Shown here: positions 36,690 through 49,900 of the stretch, piece by piece
Position numbering within the stretch: the stretch's first letter is position 1
How the letters are laid out: the number at the start of each line of letters is the position of its first letter
Source: Sycon ciliatum
Taxonomy: Eukaryota > Porifera > Calcarea > Leucosolenida > Sycettidae
NCBI RefSeq assembly: GCF_964019385.1
Contig: NC_088650.1
Location: 23,001,248-23,065,247, forward strand
Direction of reading: 5' to 3'
DNA: 64,000 nucleotides
The notes under the pieces: model-generated
Databases searched by the model: none
What the model saw: the letters and a program-made list of their open reading frames with translations, nothing else
Told to the model about the DNA's origin: nothing
Program-made: the position numbers and the translations under genes

Positions 36690-39600
36690 GCATTGAGCAC
36701 TCTATCGAACCGGAGGACTCCGCTCTATATAATACGGCCATGTACACACGTACCCCTGGGCCCTGAATAATCAGTGTGAACTACATGATATTGTAGTAGT
36801 AATGGCGCTATGGACACCATGGCTGCGGCAGTGTGGACGTCTTCTCGCGACTTTCCCCGAAGACTCCCACTCCTGCCGGCTGCCCCCGTTTCCTGTCGCC
36901 ATTTTGTAGGTAGAATTACAGAAGCCGGCCTAAACTGTATTCGTAGCGTAGACCATGGTGGCAAGAGTGAGTAGGCTCCCAATTATCTTGATCATGATCA
37001 TGATGTGCTTGCTTCAGAAGGAGTCTACTCCACTCTGGGTAGTACAATATACACGATGTGGAAGCGAACTAATTACTTACTTCGTTATGTCTAGAGCAGG
37101 ACAGCCACGGCTCCCCTAGCTCCCCCTAGACGCAAGCTGTCAGACTGAGACAGACGCCCAGGTCAAATACGTAACGACGAGTACATGTACATGTACCTAC
37201 AAAGTTCATGTAAAAACTTAAAAGTGAACCTGTCAGCTCCACTGGTACTGACTACTGTGTGCACAGTTTGTAGAGTAAACATGGTAAAAGGTGCGTAGGC
37301 CTATGCAGGCCGAAAAGTCGGCCTAGTGTGAACCAGGTATTAGTTCTCCCAGTGAGCCTTTCCCCAGCTCCAATCGAAGTACAATTCAGCATAGAAAGGC
37401 ATAATAATAATAGTTGAAAGCAAACAATGAATTTACAGCGAAACGCATAGTCCGTCTGTAGGGTTCCCCACCCAAAATACTAATACATGTACTACTAAAG
37501 AAGTTTAAGTGCTGTTGGGACATGCATACACATGGCGCTGTGCGTTTCGTTCATGCCTTTAGAACCTTTGTCACCTTCACCTTCTTTGGGTCTGCCACTT
37601 TACTATGTGGAAAGTGCACAATTGCACCACTCTTACCCTATAAATACATGTATATCCATTCCTTTTCTGATATTTATTCGTTAAACATCATCATTGCATG
37701 AGAGCCAGCCCTTGGTTGGTGTGAAGGCAGTCATTGCCTGTTCGCTTGACGAAGTAAAATGAAGAGTACCATCCCATGTTCCTTCACTGATGAGCTCTCA
37801 ATGAGCAAGACAGTTGTCTGGAGGATATGCATCATCTATCCAAGAACGAATTTCCTCGCCATGTTGTTGTGGCTAGACCTAGGCAGATTCTGCTCGAAAA
37901 GCAGGGGAAATGGCCGAACCATACAAACATTATCGCAAGCACTGCCTTGAATTCTAGTCCATTTCTTTCTCCGCATACCACATATTCATGAAACATACCA
38001 AAAAAGAAAAAGGACAAAGGAATATAAATTAATCACCCACTTTCTTAACATTGGCCGGTGTTTCCACCGAGTCTTGAGATGTTGTATTATCATCCTTGGC
38101 TCTCCATCCGAGTCCATTCATACCAAAAAAGGTGCGAATTCTGCCAATTTTTCTGCCAGCATTATGCACCAAGGGGCAAGGGCTAGCTAGACTAGGGTAG
38201 AGATTGGAACTGGCAGACAAGATTCAACATAATTATACACTGGGTCTACGCCTGGGCGGCTGAGACTAAGGCTTAGGTCGTTCTCAATGGCAATGTAGAT
38301 CTACAGCCTAGGCAGCCCGGATGACTGTATTGCTCGCACTCCAATAGCAAACTGAAAGTGCATGTACATATGCATGTGGTTCACTAGTTGTAAACCCATT
38401 GTGTCTGGTTTCATGCATGATCTAGACGTATCACAATGATGGACGCTGTGCATTTCCTACCACAGACTCGCTACATGTAATTGCCTACAATCCATCCATC
38501 CAAAATAGTCCTGCTGGCTTTTGAAAGCCTAATTGTGGTCGAATTGAGGCTCACAACCCCACTTTAGTTTGTTTTCGTGATATCCACAACTCCATTCTAG
38601 AACACGTACATGTATGTGGGAGACAGCAAAACGCTAGTGTGCCAGTTTCCAATGAATGGACTGTAGTTTTGCTGCTACATGTACATGTATTATGTATATG
38701 GGGACAGTATGGATAATTACCAGTACAAGTACATGTATCCAGACTGACATGCGCACCCTATCCCCGACCCCGACTCCCGAGCCATAATGTTTTCTTTCTT
38801 CTTTTTACAAAATAATAATCACACGCCAATCGACGGCATAAAAGCAGCAAGGCAGCGATGAGACCATACAGGCAGTGTAGTATTATTATTATGCTGAACT
38901 GGCAGGAGTGGGTACTCTGCATATCCCTCCGACATTGCATGCACTGAGACTCTAGGGACAAGGGACTCTTTGCATGACCTCTGCCCTTGGCCTTGCCCAC
39001 TCTCACGCGACTCAGAACCTAAAATGGTCATAACCATCATAACCAGCAGCCTTGCTTCACTCCGGACTCCCGTGATCATTGTGCACCATAGTGTAGAGTC
39101 CTGAGTCCTGACACCAATGATGTCATCTTTGACTTTATGCAGGTGTGCGTGACTATAACATGGTATTGATTTTGTAATGACTTGGGTAACCTAAGGTATC
39201 ACTATGTATATCTACCTAGTCTTTATGTTATGTGACCAACTTTTACCATGATTAGTCTGTTGTAATGTATGATCCTGGGAGCCATAGCCCAGGCCAGGGC
39301 CAAGCATACGAGCATGCTTGGACTTTACTAGTACTGCTAGTGCAGCTGCTTCTCCTCCCTTCAGTGCAACTGTACTGTAGGTACATGTAGTTGTATCGCA
39401 TCCGCTACAGCAGGCATACCCTTATCATGGCTATCAGCAGGAATCTATGATACAGTGACTGTCAGGCCATCCTGTCATCCTTTCTTATCAACTGAAAGAT
39501 CTGAAAACTTACTTCAGTAGTGCTAGGAGTAACTAACTCCTCAGCAGGTAGAGGAGGGGCAGTTGTTGTGCCAGATCTCGGGTGTATGTGCCCGGGTGGA

Positions 39601-40525
39601 GACTACAAACACAATCATGTACCGGCTCCAGCACAGCAGACAGTGTCGGAGCTCTAGACTCTAGTTCTAAGTAAATCATAAAAATAATGCTAAGTACTTG
39701 TAACTAATAGTTTTCCAGGAAAGACGAGATAATAACCTGATAGCAATCATAACTATGCTAGATGCTCAGATTCGGAATGTGCGCACATGCAACGTGCGTG
39801 CACACACACGACACAGCAACAAACTACGGGCATTACTCATTCCGGAACAACCTGCAGTCAAAATCCCATAATATGGCCACATCCATAATCATGCTTCTAA
39901 TGCAGGATCATGAATAACTCGTTGACAAGTCAGCTGCTTGCAGAACGTGATCGCAACAAATGTGGCAGCAGACACCACTCATCACTCACCCGACCATGTC
40001 CATGGCTTTACTTGTGCAAACCGAGCCGTCTGCATACTGCCTTATATTACTGGACCACAGCACGAGTTGATATCTTCCGAACCTATTTTTCGTCCAGGCG
40101 TGTGCAGGTTTTCGAAGCACATCCACAACAAGTTGAACCTCGTCAGATCCCATTTGTGTAAACAGACAAATCAAATTTCACTCCCTGTTCACCAAGCTTT
40201 TCCGGCATTTACCAGATTTTACGGTTACCAACACAGCGCTAATCTTGTCCTGCTGAGAGGAAAGGCGAATCGCAAAGTCGTTTATGACCCGGGACAAAAT
40301 AGCTGAACTGGAGTCAAACAGCCGTCGATAGCCATTACTTTGCGGCGCACGAGTTCTCTGTTTTGTTGGATCACCGTCCATCCCATTGTCATTGGCCTAT
40401 CTCGCGTTCTGGGACTTCGTTGGGTAGTGGCGGTAGAGGGGAAGCGGAGATAGCGCTAGGCAGTCGTGTGAGTTTGGGAGTGTCCCACCCCATCATCATC
40501 ATTGGCAGCGGCAGCGGCAGCAGCC
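36690..40525. other. Intergenic interval upstream of the PH-PDZ gene
   Basis: I see no exon with recognisable homology. A short frame at 36810-36908 (MALWTPWLRQCGRLL) and one from 36956 could be leader-like by chance. ATGTAC/TACATG-type short palindromes are frequent, as elsewhere in the window. The proximal promoter of the gene at 40526 should lie at about 40380-40520, which is richer in GC (GGCAGCGGCAGCGGCAGCAG). Confidence 0.35.
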
Positions 40526-43349
40526 ATGACTGAGGTGATAAAACAAGGCTACTTAGTCAAGTCGCCACCTTTGTCGGAAACTGGCAGTACAACGATGAAG
40601 GTGAGAAACTGCCCATGACGATATTCTGTATCATGGTGTTGTGTGGTGTCCCCGTCGCGGTCACTTCAAGTGGTCGTCGAACAAACAAGACGTTGTGCTT
40701 CCCGGGCCCGTTCTCTGAGCGTCCGGTGTGAAACGAGGAATCGATTATTGTTGTATCGACTGGGTGTTAGTGATGTATAGATCTAGTCTACAATGTTTGT
40801 AGAACGAGAAGTCGTGAGAATAGCACGGATTGAGTGAGGGTGCAGCTAGCTTACCTCACAAATCGTCCATTACTAATTTAGTGCGGTGGTTTCGCTCAAT
40901 CAATGGTGAACTGGCGTGCACTGTGGGTGTCACACTCTGCGAGTGTGAGGTGTCCGTGTGCAAAGACACTTGTACTGTCGTTCTTGCTCTTGCCCGATGT
41001 TGCTAGCACGAGTGACTAGTGGCAGAGAGATAACTTCCTGATGTTGCAGCCTGTTTCACCAGTTCCCCAGCTAAACCCGAAGATGTACATGTGTGCTCTG
41101 AAGTTCCCCCTCGAGTTTGGTTCTTTTCCCCGGTTTCAAGTCCAGCCAGTTGTGGACGGCTGGGACTGGCAATAGTGGCGCTGATACTATAGTCGCCACA
41201 CAATTCCATAGAGGCCACACTGTCACTGTTGAGTGTTGTGCATGTGAGCCTGCCCAGTGCAGTGGTTGTGGGATGCGTGCCTGATGCCAATGCCAATGGC
41301 AATGCTGAGTGAATGTTCAGTCTGTTGGACTGGTACGGTAGAACTGCCGCATGCATGCTGTCCCCATGTTGTACTACAGTCATAATCATTGTAACATGGG
41401 AGCATGTCACCAGGTTCGCTCTTTCCATGGACCCTAGCTGCTGGTCCACTCAATTCTAACGGCAATGACATCATGAGGGGTGTCAGAAGGCATTCTACAT
41501 TGGTACAACTATGAAAAGGTGGACCTGCCGCACTGGGTCTGACGCCGCTGATAACGTGCTATCCTTGGCCACATTTTGTCTACTTTTTAAGTACACATGA
41601 CCAATTACCGTATGATGCAATCTAGTTGAGGTTCAAGTGCCTCAGTCAACCAGTTCAATCTAAATGGTTTCCATTGTTGAATGTGTTGAATACACTATTG
41701 CAGGGTTGGAAGCGTCGCTGGTTCATCCTACGCAACGACCATGGAAAGTATTCACTGCAATACTTTGAAAGCGAAGGTTCTGCAGCTGGCGGTAAGCTAC
41801 AACTTACAAGGAGCCGGACATTGTGAAACACTCAGCGTAGGCTGTAAACTTGTGTAAAGTCAGACACATGACTTTGTGCCGTTGTGTGTCCTTGCCATTT
41901 GTGTGAATAAAATAGGGAGCAGATCGTGGTTGAAGGTGGTCTGAATACTTTCCGAATAGAAGCTCCAATTTGGCTCTTCATTTATTCCGCCTCAAATCGT
42001 ATTTCAATTCGTATTTATTAGATTCTCCAAAGGCATATGGATGCTTATCGTGGGAGTCTCTATGTCTATCGACATCCCCTAACATTTCTGCATGGTGGTA
42101 TACAGGATATGTGAGCGGTGTGTATATCCATCATTCGAGAACAATACTGCATTGCACTGGTCGTGATACTGATGCATAGTGGGTTTTTGGAGTGAGGTGT
42201 GTGTGTGTGGGGGGGGGGGGGGAGGATTGGGTCATCGATACCAGTTGACAGGATCGTGCACCGTGTCGACTGCATTGTGTTTGCGCGTGTGCGTGTGTGC
42301 AGGCCAGCAGCCTAAAGGCACCATCTTACTGCAAGACTGCACATGCGTGCACAGTGACATGAAGCACAACAAACACCGGAACGTCTTTGGCGTTGCCATA
42401 CCAACTCGCACCTATTACATGGCCGCCGAATCACAGTGAGTAATTTAACAACCATACTTCTAGGGCGGCTCAGGCCTAGCTATGCTGAGTAGATCCCGTG
42501 CATCTCTCACAATCCATGCTGCTCTTAGACAAGTATGCATGTAGATGTGGTTCTCAGTGGTGATAGTTGCATGTATGGGGGGGGGGGAAGGGGCAGAAAG
42601 TGGATAGGAAATTAATACATCACGTGACATGATGTGTCCGACAAAGCCCTTCCATTTATATTGTATGTACTACCGAAAATGCCTAGTGCCCACCATGGTC
42701 TAACGGTATTAGCGTCTGATGAGACGATACGACATCATAGCACTGGTACTCACGGCGATGTCCGTTTTGACCCCGGATTCGGAAGTTTTAACATTGCCCA
42801 TGGTCTATGCAGCTCACATTCGTGGTTGGGGCCTTGACCTGCTGATTCCAAGTGCGGCCCAGAGCCGCCGCGATGCCATATGCAAACATGTCACGGTAAA
42901 TGAGACCTGCCCTATGGGCAGGCCGGAGCAAAACCCACATTGTCTCAAATTCCAGTCGTCGTGTGATCTCCTCAGAAACTAGTACTGCCTAGCATGCACA
43001 AGATCAGAATTATCAAGCAATATCCTCTACACACTTGAGGGGAAGATGCCGACGGGAAAAGTCTGAAGGAAAATTGACTGTCACCAGCAGGACTCGAACC
43101 AGGAGCTGTCACCCCAGCAGAGACCGTTCAACACTTTCTTCAGACTTCTCAGTCTATCTTCGACCACAGTAGTGTGTTTCCGTCCATATCCTCATGCTGT
43201 GCTGTTGGCCGTGGTTCCATGGCATGCATGCAATTGAAGGACTGGTTCTGTGTACCTGTTTGTAAGTCTGACTGTACACATATGTCTGGGTTTGTTGGTG
43301 TCTGTTTGTGTGTCTGCCTACCTGTGCACGAAATGTGTGTGTGTGTATA

Positions 43350-43380
<31 letters not shown>

Positions 43381-43874
43381 CCATGTGTGTGTGTGTGTGT
43401 GTATCTGTGTGTGTGTGTCTGTGTGTGTGTGTGTATATTATGTGATGCTTTGAAAATCTCATGTGCACAGGATGGAGATGGACGAGTGGACAGCACTACT
43501 ATGTCGGATTCTAGGTTTTGCCAAGGGACAGATGGTATGTAGCACGGGCTCAGGTGAAATCATCTATTCCACGTGTGCTGCTACACTGCTTGCAAAACGA
43601 TGCTGGCCCATACATGTACAAGACTAGTGTGTGTACATAAGTCCATGCAAATGTTTCCACCATTTCTTCACAGCCGCAGTAAATACACATGGAGCTTGAA
43701 GAGCCGGGTTCATCCAGCTGCGGAAAATACATTATTCTATTCTCGGAAGGAACAATACATTGCCTCGGTATTCAAGATGGAAACACTGAGCTAGTTGTCC
43801 GACAATTGTTTAACTTCCTTGTTCTATGCTCACCCGTAGTGGTTGTCTTCTATGATGTGTTTCTTGGTGCTTTG

Positions 43875-43909
<35 letters not shown>

Positions 43910-46900
43910 GTGTTTGTGTATCTCTGTGTGTGCCTACTCACTGGGCAGATGACTCTAGCACGTAGCACAGCAGCGGATGCCATCTCACCGGTCATGGCCG
44001 TCGACGACAGCCGGGCAACGTTTGCAAAGTCACGCTCAGCCAGTACAGCGACGATGCCAGTAGCAGCACCCAGGGTCAGTACATTGCAATGCCAGCTGCT
44101 ACAGATTTGTATGACTTACGGTATCCAGTCTAGTTAGTGCCTGTATGGGGGAGTACATGATCGTGAGCCTAGGGCGAGGTACTTGTGATGTCTTTTAAAT
44201 ATATTCATGATTGGTTGATGCATTGTAAGACGTGCAGGGACATACTTGAAGTACTGAAAATAATCATGGTACCTTATTTTTGTTATTTTAAGTTCATCTG
44301 ATGTGGCCTGTCTGTTTCTCTTCTGTAGGGGACGTTGCAACGTACCAAGTCAGAAGTTTCTTCCTTTTCAACATCATTGCCTGTAAGCCTTGGACACCAC
44401 ACTTATAAATAGCTATAAATAGCTATACATTACACGTAACTGGTACATGTATGCATAGGGGAATGCATTCACTTACTTCCTGTAGAGCTTAGTGCGGCCA
44501 GTGATGTCAGTGGTGTCAGTGCCTGACTAGATTGGACCACTGGGCCAGACTAGATTGGACCGCTGGGCCAGACTAGATTGGACCACTGGGCCAGATTAGA
44601 TTGGACCACTGGGCCAGACTAGATTGGACCACTGGGCCAGACTAGATTGGACCACTGGGCCAGACTAGATTGGACCACTGGGCCAGACTAGATTGGACCA
44701 CTGGGCCAGACTAGATTGGACCACTGGGCCAGACTAGATTGGACCACTGGGCCAGACTAGATTGGACCACTGGGCCAGACTAGATTGGACCACTGGGCCA
44801 GACTAGATTGGACCACTGGGCCAGACTAGATTGGACCACTGGGCCAGACTAGATTGGACCACTGGGCCAGACTAGATTGGACCACTGGGCCAGACTAGAT
44901 TGGACCACTGGGCCAGACTAGATTGGACCATTGGGCCAGACTAGATTGGACCACTGGGCCAGACTAGATTGGACCACTGGGCCAGACTAGATTGGACCAC
45001 TGGGCCAGACTAGATTGGACCACTGGGCCAGACTAGATTGGACCACTGGGCCAGACTAGATTGGACCACTGGGCCAGACTAGATTGGACCACTGGGCCAG
45101 ACTAGATTGGACCACTGGGCCAGACTAGATTGGACCACTGGGCCAGAGTAGGAAATAGTCCAGAAGAGTATGTAACCGAGAGTGTACGGCTCAGAATTCT
45201 CTCGGCCTGGAACAGAATTTTTCGTGACATCAATCTTTCGAGACCATAGGGCTTGAAAGTGCTACGTCACAGCATAGCAACAATTTCAAAAATTCAAAAA
45301 CTGGATCCACTTGGATCCAGTTTTGTATGGATCCAAGCACATTTCAAGCGGTCTTACCCACAGCATGGTGATGTAGCCAGTGAAACTGACTGATTTGGCT
45401 ACTGGGGGCGGGGTTACAACTGGTGGCGAAATAAAAGTCACACCTGCATGCGACATGAGTGGGTTGCTATGCACCCACATGCTTTGGCAATAGCAAAGTC
45501 ACACCTTAGTGGATCCAAGAATAGAAATCTGATGTCAACTTACTACTCCCTGGCCGTTTTGACGTCATCACTTTCATGCCCTATTGGCTCACTGATGCCA
45601 TCATGGCATGACGTGCCAGAGATCGAGAGCGCGAAGAACGTGTACGCCGCAGCTGCGGCGGTCGGAACAAGACAACGAGCGGTAGATCCACATGTCCTGA
45701 ACCTGACCAGCTGACACCATATCTACATGAGAAGCGTGGGAAAAGCATACACATTTGATCACATTTCGGCTGAAAACAATGATTCAATTAGAATTCCATC
45801 ATGTTGTGAGTCCATTGCAGCTCAGTCACGATAGGAGCTGCACACTCGTGTTGCTACCATCACATTTCCCCAAAATATGTTGTATCTACTTATACGTAGG
45901 TCGCATCTCCATTTTCAGGTCCCCGTAGTACCGTTCAATGTATGTCCTTTCAATGTATGTCCTTTGAATAATACGGTACACTTGGCTATAGGCACGTCCC
46001 ACTCCTTTGGCCTGGGAGGTTATACCGTGAAACCTGCGGCTTACTAATACTCGGCGGGGAGGTCTGTTTCAGGAATTCCTATGCTACGTTCTTGTGCTGG
46101 CACTGTATCTAGGTCCCGATTGCTGCTGGTACGGGAGCATCAACACTGAGAAGAACAAGTACAGATTCATCACTCAGGTAAATGCCATACACAGCAATCA
46201 TTACAGTGTGCATTGAGCGCATAGTTCAACGCCACAGCATTAGCAGGGAAAAGGAGAGTGAGTGAGAAGGGTGGGGGGGGGGGTACAGCCAGAGACAGAG
46301 AGGGCCAGAGAAAGAGACATCGATATGACAGCAAGAGCGTAATTTCAACGTTGCTTTCCTTCAGACTACGCATGGTTAATTAAAGGGGAAGTTAAGGCAA
46401 AAATCAAAATTTTACCAGTTGTAGTCTTCGGGGTGCTGAGTCGAATGGTCTTGGTCCGAGAAAGCTGAGACGCTCCCTTCCTACTTGAATCCCAATCGAA
46501 CTCGCGCACTTCCACCGAAACTGGATGACTGCGCCCTACTAGATGGGGATTTGTATGCGGTAACGTGCTCCTGGGTGCCCAAATCACCTGGTCACCACCC
46601 CAGCAGGCGACAACTTTCACACCAAGGTTCAACTCGAGTTGAACTCGAGTGACAGGACTGCTCCCAAAAAAGGTCAAACAGGCTAGTAAGTTGTACCCTG
46701 CAGGCACGGTGACCAGGTGACTGGTGTACGCAGGAGCACGTGACCGCTTGTTCAACCATGTTCGATTGGGAATAAAGGAGGAACGCTGCATCGCAGCCTT
46801 TTCGGACCAAAACAATCGACTCAGCGTCCAAAAGACTACAACATATGGGCCAATCGCGGTCATCCATGCTTTTATAAGAACGAAATGGCGCTTTTAGTGA

Positions 46901-49900
46901 CATTTTGCATACAAATCCCCATCTAGTAGGGCGCAGTCACCCAGTTTCGGTGGAAGTGCGCGAGTTCGATTGGGATTAAAGTAGGAAGGGAGTGTCTCAG
47001 CTTCCTCGGACCACGACCATTCGACTCAGCACCCCGAAAACTACAACTGGTGAGATTTTGATTTTTGCCTTAACTTCCCCTTTAAACAGCAATATCTCCG
47101 AGTTTCACCTTGTAGTTTTTTACTACCACTACTACCTCCCAGTGAATTACTTACCGCATTTACCCTTTGCTCTTGCAGTCCTCCTTCAGAACAAGTGTGC
47201 TTGGTCAATCGTGAAGTCATCGTGAAGGTAGAGAAGCGCTTTGCAATGCGTTCAATTGCGTTTGTTGATGCAATGGATGGTGTGTGGTAAGTGCGGAGGA
47301 CCTCCGGTCACAGATATGATTTGACATGATTGCTTGCTAGCTTACTAGAACTGAATATTGCTCAGGAAATAGCTCAGGCCCAGGAAATAGTTAAGGTCCA
47401 GAGTTGGTGATGCCAGATGATAATCAGTGCAATGAGTAATGTTGCTTATCACAACAGCTTGCAACTGTTGTGAAACTCACCTCTGATCATATTGCGCTTG
47501 CTTTTGGGGGTGTCCAGCATGGACTTGAGTGACTCGCCTGGATCCTTGCAGAAAGAACAAAATGTTCATGTATCTTTTCTCTGAAAACCTCCACAGCACT
47601 TTGGCAAATGGGTGGTATGGTATGGGTGAGCGGAGCGAACAGACCTGTTTTGTCTTGCTTTGTCGATGAAGCACCTGCATGCATTCCATGGTCATGCCAC
47701 ATGGTCTCATGATCAGTATCACTGGACATATGTCACATGACCTGATTCCCAGTACCCATGTGACCACCAATGCCCACTTAAAATAACCTTGCACGTGACT
47801 CGTGACATCACCAAGATCGTCCCAATGTTGTAAATGCCTTTTCTCCACTTGCTACCAGTCCCGTGCCATCTCCAAACTTATACATTTAGACGACGATAAC
47901 TACATTGGAAAGACTAATGCAACACCAACATAACATTGTTGAATTGCTTATGGCTGCACTACTAGTAGATGGGAAATTTGGTCTGCATCAAAGCTGTATT
48001 GTTTGTGTCGTCATACCAGGATCGGCGGTTGGAACCACAATGTGCCGGCGTTGAGCGGCCTGTTCAAGTTTGGTGATCAAGTGCTGAGAGTGGGCGGACA
48101 GCCGGTGGTGTCGGCGGAAGCGGCTAACCGGGCTATCGACTGCTTCACTGGCGGCGGAGAGGTAAGGAAGGTCGGCGGAGGGCTGAGGAGCTGCATGCTT
48201 CCAGCATGTTTGTGAAAACTGTGTTGAAAGGTCTGCCTGATGACAGGACCGGAGGGCTGAGGAGCTGCATGCTTCCAGCATGTCTGTGAAACTGTGTTGA
48301 AGGTCTGCCTGATGACAGTAGTGTTCACACATACATACAGTCAACTTCGCTTATAACGACACTCGGTGGGGCATCAGAAAAGTGTCGTTATTCACAAAGT
48401 ATCGTTTAATAATAATACCCGAAGTCTCATTATATGTATTACAGTTGGATGGGACTTTGCTCTGGGCATGAAAATTGTGTCGTTATTCGCGAATTGTCGT
48501 TATATCCGCAGTCGTTATTAGCGAAGTTGACTGTATACATGCGTGTAACAGTCCATACATGTACATGTGAACACTAGATCAACTGTCACACGCATGTGTA
48601 TGTATTTGTGAACACTACAATGACAGGACCGGCAGAAGCAGTTTGTGATTGGTCTGGCCATACCCTAGGCTTTCATACGGTTTGTGTATGATATGGAGGG
48701 TAACTGGTATGCGCATAACCTACTCAGCAGTAAACACACGTTGGTGGCCAAACAGTTGGTCCGGCCATGGCCTGACCAACCAGACCGGTCCCATCAGGAC
48801 TGTCCGGCCATGGCCTGACCAACCAGACCGGTCCCACCAGGACTGTCGGTGATGGTTCTTTTCTTTGCCATTATTCAGTTTAGTTGTTAGGTCAACCATG
48901 GTCAACTTGAGACTGGTATCCACGCCGACGCTAACTACATATTATGTATATCCATGTTGTACTTTGTTCATGTATGAATGTGTACAGATGGACATTCTGC
49001 TACTAAGAACACCCTGGGCTATGGAGGTGGAGATACAGAGACGATCACGCAGCGAACCTCTTGGCGTGAGCCTGAAAGAAAACAAGGTAAATTGGAGTTT
49101 CTGCAGCATTCGCCTGCATCTAAATAGGCTGTTGTGGCTCACACTAACGAGCTCCCAGGTAGTAGTCAATGGACGTGTTATGTGCACCACAGCTCAGGTA
49201 CCATGCATGTCTCCTAAGACCAGATACCTATGCACAATATATTATATAGTCACCTTTTGCTTTTGTGTGCAGAGGATGCATACACTGGCGTGAGGGCGAC
49301 ATGAAAGCAGGGGGTCACTGGGAATTCCGATCCTTGATTACTTTGTTGTAGGTCTGACCTACTAACCTCCCACCACAGAAGGAGCTGCATTTGCACTGTA
49401 GTCCTCAGGGCGGTGGTCTCACTGCAAACTGCAGAAATTCAGTTTGGCTGACTTGGCGGTGACTCTGACCCAAACCGCAAAACAAAACAAAAATTTAGTC
49501 TGAAGAACATGTTGAACAGCCGCTGCTTGGATGACGACTGCACCATAGCTTAGTTGTAGAGCATCGCTATCCATAAGCGAGGGTCCCTGGTTCCAGTCCT
49601 GGTGGTATCTCCATTGCACTTCTAAATATATTTGGCAAGCCAGTCTGATCGTTCACTATCGTTCTTTATTAAAATTATCAATTTAATATCTTCACATTAG
49701 TCTTGTTTGAGACAACTGAAGAGAAAGCAAAGTCAAGGGAATCGTCTCTGAAAACGACCGTGTGCTGTTCATTGCAGATAACAAGCGTCAAGTCGAATGG
49801 CGCTGCAGCTCAGTGCGGTATGAGCGAGCAAGCGGTGGGCTTGACTGGGGACTTGGTGTCGTGGATCATCAGTGAGGTGAACGGGCGGCCTGTCAGTCTG

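Noticed and set aside
36810-37130. Short leader-like frames MALWTPWLRQCGRLL and MVARVSRLPIILIM
   Set aside because: Under 60 codons, no homology and no supported downstream exon.
42690-42790. tRNA-like stretch (ATGGTCTAACGG ... GGATTCGGA)
   Set aside because: It has box A- and box B-like motifs but no consistent acceptor or anticodon stems and too long a spacing; at most a decayed tRNA relic.
43677-43794. Possible extra exon in the PH-PDZ gene (MELEEPGSSSCGKYI)
   Set aside because: The acceptor-side frames carry a stop, and exon 43471-43534 joins 43949-44074 in phase without it.
44525-45148. CRISPR-like regular repeats
   Set aside because: The repeats are contiguous 23-bp units without unique spacers, in an animal-type genome; this is a minisatellite.
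46073-46177. Candidate PH-PDZ exon with good splice sites (EFLCYVLVLALYLG)
   Set aside because: It is phase 0 at both ends and does not provide the phase needed by exon 47179-47286; the hydrophobic content is also odd for a linker. Not included in the model.
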